DNA of 56,395 nt from Phycisphaerales bacterium (GTDB taxonomy: Bacteria > Planctomycetota > Phycisphaerae > UBA1845). Made by a program: the position numbers and the translations under genes. The stretch lies in assembly GCA_003597935.1 (NCBI GenBank), contig QZJT01000145.1, forward strand, positions 1-56,395, given 5' to 3'. A model generated the notes under the pieces. It was not told where the DNA came from. It did not search any database and worked only from the letters and a program-made list of their open reading frames with translations. This document shows, piece by piece, positions 33,887 to 44,294 of the stretch. Positions within the stretch are counted from its first letter, which is position 1. Every line of letters begins with the position of its first letter.

Positions 33887-34912
33887 GTGCCTGACAAATC
33901 CCAACCATCACCGGACCTGCCACCGGCCGGGTCCGTGGTGATCAAGCTGGTCGCCGTTCCACTGCTGATCGTCACGCTGATCGTGGGCGGCGCGATCACG
34001 GTGGTCATTCTTTTCGGACGTATCAGCGCCGAGCAGGACAGGAGCGTGTCGGACCTGCTGGCGGCGGTCGAGTCGCCGCACGGGGAAAAGCTGCTCGACG
34101 TGGCCTTGATGCCGCGCGACAAGGAGATCTGGCAGGCCGCCCGCGAACTGGCCATGCGGCTGGACAAGAAAGAGGTCGAGGTCACGCCGGCGGAGCTGAG
34201 CGACGTGGTGCAGCGCCTCTCGGCACTGTCGGACCGGATGCTGGCCTCCGCCCGCGACCTCGGCAAGACGGGCGTGCAGAAGTTCGAGTTCGTGCTGGCG
34301 GCGCTGGCGCGGACCGATCGGCCGGAGGCGATCGCCGCGATCGTCCGGTGCCTGGACTGCTCATTGTGGGAGGTTCGGCGCAGCGCCGTACAGGCGCTGG
34401 CGTCGATGCACCAGGTGGAAGGGGTCCGTGACGCCGCCCTGGGGCCGATCTGCCGCCTGGCCGGCGAGGACCCGGAGCCGGTGGTGCGGACGGTGTCCGC
34501 CTACGCCCTCTCGTTCGTGGCGGATCCGTCGGACGCCGCGGCGATCGACGTTCTGACCGGCATCTGCACCGGCGATGAGAGTGATCGCGAGGTGATCTGG
34601 AACGCCGCCCTGTCTCTGGCGCGGCTGGGCAGCCCGGCCGGGCGGAGCGAGCTGCGCGACATGCTGGACCGGACGTACTGGTCCGAAAAGGTGCCGATGC
34701 GGGTGGAGCAGTCGCCCGGGCAGTTCGTGGAGGCGCCGATGTCCGCGTCCCGTGTCGATGAACACCTGATTGCGGCGATCGACGCGGTCTCGCACCTGGA
34801 GGACGAAGAGCTGTGGTCCCTGGTCCGCGGGCTGGAGCGCGATCCGTCGCTGAGCGTCGTACACAAGGTGCGCGAGGTGCTGGAGAAACGGCCATCGGAC
34901 GGCGGCGCCTAG
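33887..34912 (+). CDS. Membrane-anchored HEAT-repeat-like protein
   Basis: 341 residues from GTG 33887 (GAAGAGG upstream); a longer frame starts at 33773 but with no coding signal. One membrane helix (VPLLIVTLIVGGAITVVILF) follows a short cytoplasmic Pro-rich N-terminus, so the rest should face outward. The C-terminal 200 residues show HEAT-like pairs (EVRRSAVQALASM, VVRTVSAYALSFV, VIWNAALSLARLG). It opens the run of genes for the bc-type complex and may be an assembly or scaffold subunit. Confidence 0.78.
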   Translation: MPDKSQPSPDLPPAGSVVIKLVAVPLLIVTLIVGGAITVVILFGRISAEQDRSVSDLLAAVESPHGEKLLDVALMPRDKEIWQAARELAMRLDKKEVEVTPAELSDVVQRLSALSDRMLASARDLGKTGVQKFEFVLAALARTDRPEAIAAIVRCLDCSLWEVRRSAVQALASMHQVEGVRDAALGPICRLAGEDPEPVVRTVSAYALSFVADPSDAAAIDVLTGICTGDESDREVIWNAALSLARLGSPAGRSELRDMLDRTYWSEKVPMRVEQSPGQFVEAPMSASRVDEHLIAAIDAVSHLEDEELWSLVRGLERDPSLSVVHKVREVLEKRPSDGGA

Positions 34913-35021
34913 TCGGGCTTGAAAAAGAGGTTCGTTTGCGATAGACGCACGCCGCCGACCGGCGGGCGCGGACGCCGCCGCCGGGGCGGTGCGGCCGGCC
35001 GGCCGCGGCAAGGTGGACCAG

Positions 35022-36125
35022 ATGGCGACGAAAGAACTCGTAACCAAGGTCTGGATCGAAGAGGGGTGCATCGTCTGCGACGCCTGCGAGACGACCGCGC
35101 CGACGGTCTTCGAGGTGCTGGAAGACACGTGCATCGTCCGGCCGGCGGCGCTGGAAGCGGAGTTCACCAAGCCGCTGACGCAGGACATCATCGATGCCGC
35201 GGAAGAGTGCCCGGTCGACGTGATCAAGTTCGAGACCGCGCCGTTCGAGGTGGCGGAAGAAGTGGTCGCGGCGGCTGACGCAGCCGAGGCTTCGGCAGGG
35301 GCCGACGCACCGGAGGCGCCGGCACAGAAGCCCGCCGCTGCCGCGAAGCCCGCTCACGCCGCCAAGGCAGCGGCTTCCGGCGCCGCCAAGGATCAGGCCA
35401 AGACCGCCGCCACGGCCAAGGCGCCCGCGCCGCCGGCGTCCGAGGAGATCGGCGATCCGGCCATGCAGGCGCTGCTGCGGGCGGCCCGATCTCGCGGCGG
35501 CAACGCGGCCATCGCCCGGCGGGCGGGTGGCGTGTCCTCGCCGCTCGACTCCAAGGATCCGGACGAGTTGCCGCCCGACGCTCGCTTCGCCAAGACGCTG
35601 GACGCCGCGAAGAAATCGAAGGAGGCCCTGACGCGGCGCGAGGTGATGTCGAGTTCGGCAGCGGCGATGGGGCTGGGGTGGGGGTTGTTCGCGACCACCT
35701 CAGTGGGCAGTGTGGTGGCGTTCCAGCGGTTCATGATGCCCAACGCCCTGGAGGAACCGGACCCGCGGGTGCGGGTCGGGCCCGTGTCCAAGTACATGGA
35801 GATGGCGCCCGGCGAGGTCAACGAGGATTTCAAACCCAGAGGCATCTGGATGATCCGCACCGAGGATCGCATCGCGGCTCTCAACATCATCTGCACCCAC
35901 CTGGGATGCATCCCGAACTGGCTGGCGAACGACCGCAAGTTCCTCTGCCCGTGTCACGGCAGCGGCTACTACTACACCGGGATCAACTTTCAGGGTCCGA
36001 CGCCGCGGCCGTTGGAGCGGTTCAGGCTGTCGGTGGTTGACGGCATCGTCGTGGTCGACAAGAGCAAGAAGTTCCAATACGAACTGGGTCAGTGGGCCAA
36101 CCCGGAGAGCTTTATCGCGGTGTGA
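35022..36125 (+). CDS. Ferredoxin-Rieske fusion protein of the bc-type complex
   Basis: 367 residues from ATG 35022 with AGGTGG upstream. Residues 1-75 are a small ferredoxin with Cys16, Cys19, Cys22 and Cys63 (CIVCDACE and EECPVDVIK), enough for one Fe-S cluster. An Ala/Pro-rich linker of about 80 residues follows. A membrane segment at about 210-235 (AAAMGLGWGLFATTSVGSVV) is preceded by Arg-Arg. The C-terminal Rieske domain has CTHLGC (291-296) and CPCHGS (309-314). Rieske proteins bind a 2Fe-2S cluster and take electrons from quinol at the Qo site. The ferredoxin end lies on the cytoplasmic side by topology, which is unusual. Next genes are the cytochrome b parts. Confidence 0.92.
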   Translation: MATKELVTKVWIEEGCIVCDACETTAPTVFEVLEDTCIVRPAALEAEFTKPLTQDIIDAAEECPVDVIKFETAPFEVAEEVVAAADAAEASAGADAPEAPAQKPAAAAKPAHAAKAAASGAAKDQAKTAATAKAPAPPASEEIGDPAMQALLRAARSRGGNAAIARRAGGVSSPLDSKDPDELPPDARFAKTLDAAKKSKEALTRREVMSSSAAAMGLGWGLFATTSVGSVVAFQRFMMPNALEEPDPRVRVGPVSKYMEMAPGEVNEDFKPRGIWMIRTEDRIAALNIICTHLGCIPNWLANDRKFLCPCHGSGYYYTGINFQGPTPRPLERFRLSVVDGIVVVDKSKKFQYELGQWANPESFIAV

Positions 36126-36236
36126 CCAGGGCAGGGCGGACGCGGCGGCCGGATGGAGCGTCTGTCGGCGGCCGGGCCGCAGCGGCACGGCCCGCGCGCG
36201 GACGCACGTGAGTGCGAGGTTCAGGAAACAGGTTTC

Positions 36237-37088
<852 letters not shown>

Positions 37089-37160
37089 GCGGACAGGCGG
37101 AAGTCAACGCAAAGACGCGAAGCGGCAAAGACGCAGAGAAGACTGAGGGAGCTTACTTGG

Positions 37161-37364
37161 AGCGCCCGCCTTCATGCGGGGCCTTTCAACACTGGTCGAG
37201 AGCCGGTGACACAATTTCAGAGCCCCGGCATTCATGCCGGGCGGAGCCGGACACCGGCTGGAAGCCGGTACCACACTCACCGGTTACAAACCGGTGCCAC
37301 ATGGAGAGTCACCGGTTACAAACCGGTGCCACAAAAGACACCGGTTGAAAACCGGTGCCACATG
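37161..37364. repeat. Family B/C repeat array between the two cytochrome b genes
   Basis: Copies of CCGGCATTCATGCCGGGCGG and of ACCGGTTACAAACCGGTGCC (three to four units, one with TTGAAA in the loop) fill the 299-bp gap. The array separates two subunit genes of one complex. Confidence 0.85.
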
Positions 37365-37387
37365 GGAGTCAGTCAACGGACGCGGAC

Positions 37388-38494
37388 ATGGAAACCCTGC
37401 TGCTGGCCGAGTCGACCGCCGAGAGCCTCAAGGGCGTGATCAACGCGCTGTGCGAACCGGCCCCGTTTTTCATCATCAGTTGCATCGCGCTGATCGTATT
37501 CCTGGTGGGCTATCGCACGTTCACCCGGCCGGCGGTAGCATTAACGATCGGCGCTGCGTTCACGCTATTCTATATCATCAGCGCGTTCGATCCGAACTTC
37601 GCTGCGATCATCAAGAAGCCGGACAACGTGCCCATCACCATCATGATGTTCTCGGTCGGCTTCTGCACCTGGGTGGCGTTCCGGCAGGCCGCGATCAACG
37701 ACGAGCGGATGGAGCGGGGCGAGCCGCTGATCGAGGCGGGCTCGGACGACAAGGTGCTGGTCTGGCCGGACCTGGTGTACACCGAGCTGATCGCGCTGAC
37801 GTTGTGTACGGCCGTGCTGATCGTGTGGGCGATCCTGCTGCGGGCGCCATTGGAGCAGCCGGCCGATCCCTCCGTGGCCCCCAACCCGGCCAAGGCGCCG
37901 TGGTACTTCCTGGGCTTGCAGGAGTTGCTGGTCTATTTCGATCCCTGGATCGCGGGCGTGCTGCTGCCCGGGCTGATCATCGTGGGGCTGATCGCGCTGC
38001 CCTACATCGACCGCAACCCGCGCGGCAACGGCTACTACACCTTCAAGGAGCGCCCGTTCGTCATCTCGACGTTCATGTTCGGCTGGGTGATCCTGTGGGT
38101 AGTGTTGATCGTCTTCGGCACCTTCCTGCGCGGGCCGAACTGGAACTTCTTCGGACCCTACGAGTTCTGGGACCTGCACCGGCTGGCAGCGCTGCTCAAC
38201 GTGAACGTCGCGGACATCTTCTGGGTGCGGTGGATGGGCCGCGGGCTTCCGGACGACTGGATGCTCCGGGAGCTGCCCGGGGTCTTCCTGATGGGCGGTT
38301 ATTTCTTCATCCTGCCGGTGCTGCTGGCCTTCACCGTCCTGCGCAAGATCTACAGACAGGTCGGCCTGATCCGGTACGCCATCGCGGTCATGCTGCTGCT
38401 GTGGATGGCGCTGGTGCCCATCAAGATGCTGGCCCGCTGGACGCTGGACATGCACTATTTCCTGGCGGTGACCGAGTACTTTTTCAACATCTAA
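37388..38494 (+). CDS. Cytochrome b, C-terminal subunit (subunit IV-like)
   Basis: 368 residues from ATG 37388. About eight membrane helices, more than the usual three to four for subunit IV. The Qo-site segment reads KAPWYFLGLQELL, so the Glu of the canonical PEWY is Ala; some other bacterial cytochrome b proteins have the same KAPWY form (recollection). Also YIDRNPRG and WNFFGPYEFWD. The N-terminal two helices (FFIISCIALIVFLVGY, VALTIGAAFTLFYIISAF) are an addition. Acts with the haem-bearing part as the quinol-oxidising core. Confidence 0.9.
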   Translation: METLLLAESTAESLKGVINALCEPAPFFIISCIALIVFLVGYRTFTRPAVALTIGAAFTLFYIISAFDPNFAAIIKKPDNVPITIMMFSVGFCTWVAFRQAAINDERMERGEPLIEAGSDDKVLVWPDLVYTELIALTLCTAVLIVWAILLRAPLEQPADPSVAPNPAKAPWYFLGLQELLVYFDPWIAGVLLPGLIIVGLIALPYIDRNPRGNGYYTFKERPFVISTFMFGWVILWVVLIVFGTFLRGPNWNFFGPYEFWDLHRLAALLNVNVADIFWVRWMGRGLPDDWMLRELPGVFLMGGYFFILPVLLAFTVLRKIYRQVGLIRYAIAVMLLLWMALVPIKMLARWTLDMHYFLAVTEYFFNI

Positions 38495-38523
38495 TAGGAA
38501 GGGAACAGGGAGTGAGGGAGTCA

Positions 38524-38578
38524 GGGAGCAAGGGAAGAGCACGGAGTGACGCCTGGCGGCATTCTTTCCCTTGCTCCC
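38524..38578. repeat. Inverted repeat before the cytochrome c gene
   Basis: GGGAGCAAGGGAA (38524-38536) is the exact complement of TTCCCTTGCTCCC (38566-38578), with a 29-bp loop and no T-run. Could be an mRNA processing or stability hairpin; a dispersed repeat is the alternative. Confidence 0.6.
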
Positions 38579-38630
38579 CTGCTCCCTCACTTGCCGACTC
38601 CCGCGGCGCAAGCCGTTACGAGCGAATCTG

Positions 38631-41600
38631 ATGCCTGTACCTACTGATACGCTATACCGGATGGACCGGCTCAACGTCATCTTCGCGGTCTCCGCCGCGC
38701 TGATGCTAGTGTCCTTCCTGTGGTTCATCGCCGTGGACCACGACCTTCCCTGGCGGGATTACCAGTCGGACTTCATGTCCGCCCAGTCGGGGCTCTCCTA
38801 TCTGGACTACGTCGCGACGCGCACGGACGAGGTGCAGCAGCAGATCGACGCCGCCGCGGCCCGGCTGGAGGAAGCGCGGTCGCTGGTCCACTCGCGGCGG
38901 GGCACCATCCAGCGGCTGCGGGAGGAGCTGATCGCGCTTAAGGCGGAGTACGACGACGTCAAGCTCAGGCACAGCAGCGCCGAGCAGGTGCTGCAAGTGT
39001 TGCAGCAGCGCTTCGAGGAAGTGCTGGCGGAGCACGGCGAGGAGGAACCGCGGACCCAGAAGGCGCGGCAGGAACTGGAGGAGGAGCGCAACCACGTCGC
39101 CCGGCTGCGGCTGCGCAAAGAGCAGCTCGAAGATGAGCAGCGGGCGAAGGAAGCGAAGATCAACGAGGCGACGGCGCCGGAGACCGAGGCGCTGAAAGCC
39201 TACAATACCCTTATGCGCCAGCGCGAGGAGGCCCTGGCCCGATCGGAAGACTTCCGCCGGCAGTTGGTGTTCAACATCCCGCTCGCCGACTTCGCCGCGC
39301 CCTTCAGCACGCCCGGCCGTCAGGAGATCAAGCAGATCGTTCTCCCCGACGTGCGGCAGCCGTTGAACTATCTCCAGTCCTACACGATCGACCGCTGCAC
39401 CACCTGCCACACCGGCATCGACAACAAGGCGCTCACCCGCCAGGCGCTGGTCCGCCGGTTCGAAGAAGCGATCCCCGCCATCAACGACTACCTGGCCGAC
39501 CGCGGCGCTGCGCCGCTGGACCCGGTGGAGGCGCCGACGCTGGCCGGCAACGACGCGCCGAGACTGACCTCCGGCAACGTCTCCCGCCACTGGGACCTGC
39601 TGGATGCGCGACAGAAGTCCGCCTACTACTCGGCGCTGCTGACGCGGATCAACGGCTTCCTGGAGCGGGAGGGGCTGGACCCGATCGTGCTCGACCAGCC
39701 GCTGCTGGGCCACCCGGACCTGGAACTGTTCGTCCACGTGGACTCGCCCCACCCCATGGCGAAGATGGGCTGCACCGTCTGTCACGAGGGCAATCCGCAC
39801 GAGACGGACTTCGTGCTGGCGGCGCATTCGCCGCCCGATCATGAGACGCAGAAGGAATGGGAGCGCGAGCACTATGTCCGGGTGCTGGGCATCCCGACGG
39901 CGACCTTTGAGCTGGTCGAGCACTACTGGGACCGGCACATGCTTCCGCTGAAGTACACGGAAGGCTCGTGCGTCAAATGTCACACCGACCCCAACGGCAT
40001 CGGGCAATTCGCCGGCGAGCCGCGCGGCCGGGTGATCCAGCGCGGGCAGAACCTCTTCACCCGGGCCGGCTGCATCAACTGTCACCTGGTCGAAGGCATG
40101 GGCGACCATCGCCGCGTCGGTCCGGACCTGGCCCACGTGGCCACCAAGCTGGAACCGGGCTTCACCCAGCAGTGGATTTACAATCCGCGGCAGTTCCGCC
40201 CCTCGACCTGGATGCCCCACTTCTTCATGCAGGAGAACAACGGTCCCGGCAGCGAGAACCAGTACGACCCGCACCCGGTGCTGCGGACGCAGACAGAAGT
40301 GGCGGCGATGACGGAATATCTCTTCGCGTTCTCGACCGTATGGCAGCAGGAGCCGCTGCCCGCCGGGCTGACCGGCGACGCCGAGCGCGGCCGCGATCTG
40401 TTCAAGACCGTCGGATGCCTGGGCTGTCACGCCAGCCTGGCCGAGTATGGCGAGGAGTGGATCCAGGCCGACCTGCGGCACGACGGCAAGACGCCGGCGC
40501 AGGCGCAGGCGGACTACGACGCGATGACCTACAACGAGCGCGTCAAGTATGCTCTGGAACACTTCCCCAGCGACCGCGACACGGTGTTCGACCCCGATCC
40601 GATCCGCTTCGATCCGCAGCGGGAGTACAACCCGCCGGTGTTCACCCGCATCGGTCCTGAGCTGTCGGCGGTGGGGACCAAGACCACGGTCGAATGGCTG
40701 TACGCCTGGCTGCGCGATCCCAGCGCCTACTCCGCCGACACCCGCATGCCCGGCCTGCGCCTCAGCGAGCAGGAGGCGCTGGACCTGGCGGCCTACCTGG
40801 CGGGCCTGAAGCACGACGAGCCGAACTTCGAGCCCTTCCCCGCCGATGAAGCGCAGGCGCGGGCGGTGTACGACGAGGCCTTCGATATCCTGTCCGCCCA
40901 GCGCAGCGAAGCCCGCTCGCGGGCGGTGCTCGAAGATCAGGACGGGGAACTGACGCGGATGATCGAGGCGCTGTTCGCCCGCTCGGATGCCGAGGCCCGC
41001 GCCCGGGCCGGCGAGCGCATCGCGGCGATGAGCCTGGAAGAGAAGCGGATGGTCTTCCTGGGCAGCAAGGCGATCGCCCACTACGGCTGCTATGCCTGCC
41101 ACAACATCCCGGGCTTCGAGAACGCCGTCCGGCCGGGCACCGAACTGACCACCTGGGCGCAGAAGCCGATCAGCCAGCTCGACTTCGGGTTCTTCGGGCA
41201 CGGCACTGAGGAACTGCGCGAGCAGCCGCACAACAAGGAATTGTTTGCCCGCCTTTACCCGCCGCACCGCGAAGACCTGATCGAGCTGGCCCGCGGCCAC
41301 AACCCCGAAGAGCAGGTCAACACCACGCATGCCGGGTTCGCTTATCACAAGATGCGCAACCCGCGCATCTGGGACCGCAAGAAGCTCAAGAAGCCGTTCG
41401 ACAAGCTCAAGATGCCGAACTTCTACTTCCTGCAGGAAGAGGCGGACGCGCTGGTGACGTTCCTGATGGGTCGCACGGCCCCGCGGGTCAACCACAACCT
41501 GCAAGTGGAGTACGACGACGCCCGCAGCGCCATCGCCGCCGGCCGGGGACTGATCCGCGACCTGAACTGCATCGCCTGCCACCAGATCGAGGACAACGTC

Positions 41601-42623
41601 GCCACCGTGCAGCAGTATTTCCGCGTCAGCGAGGTGGGGCGGCTGCGCTTCGACGAGGACAACGCGCCGCCGAATCTGCGCGGGGAGGGGGCCAAGATCC
41701 AGCACAACTGGTTCTTTGAGTTCCTCAACCACGTGGAGCCGCTGCGGCCGTGGCTGAAGGTCCGCATGCCCAGCTTCAACCTGACGCCGCGGGAGACGAC
41801 CACCATCGTCGAGTACTTCGCCGGCCTGGCGCAGGAGGATGCGCGGCACTTGTCGCGGCAGCTCAAACCCATCAACGAATTCATAGAGGCTCAGGCGGCC
41901 GCCGGAACGGCGTTCGAGGCGGACGGGCGCGAGATGCCGCCGGGGCACGGATGGTTCCTGGAGCCGTCGCTGGAGGAGGAGACGGATCTGCTGGCGAAGT
42001 ACGCCGTCACCAACCGGCTCTCGCGGGCGTTCGAGCTGGATCCGGCCCAGAACACCGCCGCGCAGCTCGCGGACAAGTTCCACAGCGTGCTCAAGGACGT
42101 CTCCTTCCTGCGTGAGCTGTATGACGTGCGTTACCCGTTCGTGGATGCGCCGCGCCCGTTCGTGTCCGACGATCACTTCCAGCGCGGGGAGCAGTTGCTG
42201 CTGGAGCTGGGCTGCCTGAAGTGCCACGTGCTGGGCGACCCGAGCATCGACGGCGCCAACAAGTCGCCCACCGCCCCCAACCTGAACCTGGCCTACCGCC
42301 GCCTGCAGCAGGACTGGATCCGCCGATGGCTGAAGGCGCCGTCGGTGATCCAGCCGGGCACCAAGATGCCGGGCCTGTTCCCCGAGCGCGGCACGCTGAG
42401 CGCTTTCGCCGACTTCGGCGAGGCGCGGGCGGAGCTGGAAGCCCGATATGGCGCGACCGCGGCGGACCAGATCGAACTGATCCTCGATTACCTCTACCAC
42501 GCCGGCCTGCGCAACCACACCGCCATCGACCCGAAGGTCGCAGCGGCGCAGCAGGCGCAGCCGGCCGCGGGCGACGAGGAGTTCTTCGAGGAAGAGGAGG
42601 AGTTCTTCGAGGACGACGGGTAG
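38631..42623 (+). CDS. Octahaem cytochrome c with N-terminal membrane anchor and coiled coil
   Basis: 1330 residues from ATG 38631 (or ATG 38661). A membrane helix near the N-terminus (LNVIFAVSAALMLVSFLWFI) precedes a coiled coil of about 150 residues (QQQIDAAAARLEEARSLV and onward). Eight haem c sites follow in order: CTTCH, CTVCH, CVKCH, CINCH, CLGCH, CYACH, CIACH, CLKCH. Several lie in mono-haem cytochrome c domains ending in a TRMPGL-type Met-ligand segment. The C-terminus is very acidic (EEFFEEEEEFFEDDG). It should take electrons from the Rieske protein and pass them on. The gene ends the bc-type run. Length and haem count suggest fusion of several cytochrome modules. Confidence 0.92.
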   Translation: MPVPTDTLYRMDRLNVIFAVSAALMLVSFLWFIAVDHDLPWRDYQSDFMSAQSGLSYLDYVATRTDEVQQQIDAAAARLEEARSLVHSRRGTIQRLREELIALKAEYDDVKLRHSSAEQVLQVLQQRFEEVLAEHGEEEPRTQKARQELEEERNHVARLRLRKEQLEDEQRAKEAKINEATAPETEALKAYNTLMRQREEALARSEDFRRQLVFNIPLADFAAPFSTPGRQEIKQIVLPDVRQPLNYLQSYTIDRCTTCHTGIDNKALTRQALVRRFEEAIPAINDYLADRGAAPLDPVEAPTLAGNDAPRLTSGNVSRHWDLLDARQKSAYYSALLTRINGFLEREGLDPIVLDQPLLGHPDLELFVHVDSPHPMAKMGCTVCHEGNPHETDFVLAAHSPPDHETQKEWEREHYVRVLGIPTATFELVEHYWDRHMLPLKYTEGSCVKCHTDPNGIGQFAGEPRGRVIQRGQNLFTRAGCINCHLVEGMGDHRRVGPDLAHVATKLEPGFTQQWIYNPRQFRPSTWMPHFFMQENNGPGSENQYDPHPVLRTQTEVAAMTEYLFAFSTVWQQEPLPAGLTGDAERGRDLFKTVGCLGCHASLAEYGEEWIQADLRHDGKTPAQAQADYDAMTYNERVKYALEHFPSDRDTVFDPDPIRFDPQREYNPPVFTRIGPELSAVGTKTTVEWLYAWLRDPSAYSADTRMPGLRLSEQEALDLAAYLAGLKHDEPNFEPFPADEAQARAVYDEAFDILSAQRSEARSRAVLEDQDGELTRMIEALFARSDAEARARAGERIAAMSLEEKRMVFLGSKAIAHYGCYACHNIPGFENAVRPGTELTTWAQKPISQLDFGFFGHGTEELREQPHNKELFARLYPPHREDLIELARGHNPEEQVNTTHAGFAYHKMRNPRIWDRKKLKKPFDKLKMPNFYFLQEEADALVTFLMGRTAPRVNHNLQVEYDDARSAIAAGRGLIRDLNCIACHQIEDNVATVQQYFRVSEVGRLRFDEDNAPPNLRGEGAKIQHNWFFEFLNHVEPLRPWLKVRMPSFNLTPRETTTIVEYFAGLAQEDARHLSRQLKPINEFIEAQAAAGTAFEADGREMPPGHGWFLEPSLEEETDLLAKYAVTNRLSRAFELDPAQNTAAQLADKFHSVLKDVSFLRELYDVRYPFVDAPRPFVSDDHFQRGEQLLLELGCLKCHVLGDPSIDGANKSPTAPNLNLAYRRLQQDWIRRWLKAPSVIQPGTKMPGLFPERGTLSAFADFGEARAELEARYGATAADQIELILDYLYHAGLRNHTAIDPKVAAAQQAQPAAGDEEFFEEEEEFFEDDG

Positions 42624-42706
42624 TTTGAGCGGGTGGACCGCCTTGCGGTCGATGAGCCGGTAGGCGAGAATGGCGCCCCACGGGTCCACGAACGAGACGA
42701 CCGAGG

Positions 42707-43033
42707 ATGGCTGTTGTGCCCAGGGCCAAGGCGAAGTCAGACACTCCGGTAAGCGTCGATGCCAGGCAGCCCGACCGACTGGTGGTCCTCACGCCCGAGG
42801 ACGAAGATCGTTTCGTCCGTTCGTGCAAGTAGGTCGTCGAGGCATCGAAGCTCGGCATCAGCCGGGACGTGTGGCTGCGGGAATTACACGCGCTGCTCTC
42901 CCACGTGAGGCTCTGGGCGCAGCGCCACGCGGCGGAGGTGACCAAGTGCGTCGCGATGCAGCGAGATGACCAGATCGCGATCTTCGTCGTACCACGGGCG
43001 GGACGGTACGACTTGAAACCAGCGACAGATTGA
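42707..43033 (+). pseudogene. Small gene interrupted by an amber codon
   Basis: From ATG 42707 the frame reads MAVVPRAKAKSDTPVSVD and LVVLTPEDEDRFVRSCK, meets TAG at 42830-42832 (codon 42), and continues in the same frame for 66 coherent codons (VVEASKLGISRDVWLRELHA, later IAIFVVPRAGRY) to TGA at 43031. A TTG start for the next frame overlaps this stop. Both halves look like one protein, so this is a recent nonsense mutation, a sequencing error or readthrough. Family not recognised. Confidence 0.55.
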
Positions 43034-43224
43034 CCGACCTCGATCTCGAATTGGCCGAGAAGTTCCAGGCGTGTCCGTGCGATGTGCTCCAGATGCCGGA
43101 TAAGTCATGGGACGAGCTGCAGGACTCGACCGGCAACTGGCTTTCGGTTCTGATCTATGGCGACTGCAGCCGAGCACAGGATGAAGTGGCTTCATACGCA
43201 TTGAATCCAGCGTCCAGAAGCTGA
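43030..43224 (+). CDS. Small protein, second gene of the pair
   Basis: 64 residues from a TTG at 43030 that overlaps the preceding TGA (TTGA), suggesting coupling. The sequence (LELAEKFQACPCDVLQMPDK) is acidic and helical. No family recognised. Together with the interrupted gene it looks like a two-gene accessory module. Confidence 0.45.
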   Translation: MTDLDLELAEKFQACPCDVLQMPDKSWDELQDSTGNWLSVLIYGDCSRAQDEVASYALNPASRS

Positions 43225-43317
43225 TGGGCGAGTCGGAATCGCTGGCTCCCATCTGGGAGAGTTGAGTCGAACAGCGGCGCTCGGAATACCGGGCGTCGGC
43301 GAACGGCGCGTCACCCG

Positions 43318-44169
43318 TCAGCAATCCGTCTCGAGATCACAGACGGCCACGGTGTGCGGCCCACGTTCCAGGCCGCTCCACTTGCCGGAGGCCTTGCCCT
43401 TGGAGTTGGTCGTCTTCGGCACCGGCGCGCCGCCGTCGACCGTGAAGGTCACGGCGCTTCGGGGCGTGGCGTTCTTGAGCTTGCCCAGCACTCTCGTGCC
43501 GCCCTTCTTGCACTTGGCGCTGAGTTTGGCCGACTCTCCGCACCCGCCCGGTTCCTGGCCGGCGCAGACGCCGCGGATCAACCAGTTGCCCGGATAGCCG
43601 AAGGCGTCGATGCGGTCCCACTGCTCATCCGCAGGATAGTAAGGCGGATCGGGCACGTCGCCGCGGGCGTAGGACGCTACCCACGAGCGGCGCTGCGTGC
43701 GCGTCTGGTCGAGCTGGGCGGGAAAGTCGCGGAACCCCTCGCGGCCGGAGCGATTGACCAGCCCGATGAGCACGTCGCCCGGTCCGGGCAGGACCAGGTG
43801 CGGGTTGATCGGATACTTGTTCCATTTGTAGGCGCCGCGCTCCAGGATGCGCACGGAGTAGGTGGCAACGTGCTCGGCGCCGGTGCCCGGGTTGCCGTCG
43901 CCGTCCACGTCGGCGTGGATGACGATGTCGACGGCGTCGCCGACGTGGACGTTGTTGTCGCCGAATTGCGCCCACACCTCGCTCAGCTCGAACGGATAGC
44001 TATCGGGCGTGAATCGGTTGAACCACACGAACTGCCCGGCGTCGCCGATGGCGCGGTCGGGCACGTCGTCGTCGAGGGAGACCACGCACGGCTGAGCGGC
44101 GGCCCAACTGCCGCCGGCCAGCAGCAAGGCGGACGCCATCGAACCGAAGTGCATTGCTCGCGTGTTCAC
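43318..44169 (-). CDS. Secreted protein with four-cysteine C-terminal domain
   Basis: 283 residues from GTG 44169, or an ATG five codons in (MHFGSMASALLLAGGSWAAA), the signal peptide. The middle is beta-rich with a Ca-binding-like DVDGDGNPGTG and no recognised family. The last 74 residues (43321-43542) are the four-cysteine domain: C-G-E-S-A-K-L-S-A-K-C, VDGGAPVPKT, KGKASGKW, GPHTVAVC and a terminal DC. Closest in tail sequence to the protein at 14974. Probably exported; role unknown. Confidence 0.85.
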   Translation of the reverse strand: MNTRAMHFGSMASALLLAGGSWAAAQPCVVSLDDDVPDRAIGDAGQFVWFNRFTPDSYPFELSEVWAQFGDNNVHVGDAVDIVIHADVDGDGNPGTGAEHVATYSVRILERGAYKWNKYPINPHLVLPGPGDVLIGLVNRSGREGFRDFPAQLDQTRTQRRSWVASYARGDVPDPPYYPADEQWDRIDAFGYPGNWLIRGVCAGQEPGGCGESAKLSAKCKKGGTRVLGKLKNATPRSAVTFTVDGGAPVPKTTNSKGKASGKWSGLERGPHTVAVCDLETDC

Positions 44170-44294
44170 GCCGTTTCTGGTATCAGAAACGCAACGCCGA
44201 TGTCAACCCCAAAGCGAACCGTGAACCGGGACGGCGCACGTTTGCCTCGGCACGCTCTACTCCTGATGCGCTGCGTCGCGCCGGCGGGAGAACT

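Noticed and set aside
32309..33904. Minus-strand open frame of about 530 codons opposite the mutase gene.
   Set aside because: Same shadow effect; the plus strand carries all four phosphohexomutase motifs.
38706..42689. Very long minus-strand open frame (over 1300 codons) opposite the octahaem cytochrome c gene.
   Set aside because: It is a mirror of the GC-rich plus-strand codons, rich in Arg, Val, Leu and Gln with no motif; the plus strand has eight haem sites and a clear gene.
42830..42832. TAG as pyrrolysine or another recoded amino acid.
   Set aside because: No pyl genes or methylamine genes in view and no reason for recoding in a small unknown protein; mutation or sequencing error is simpler.
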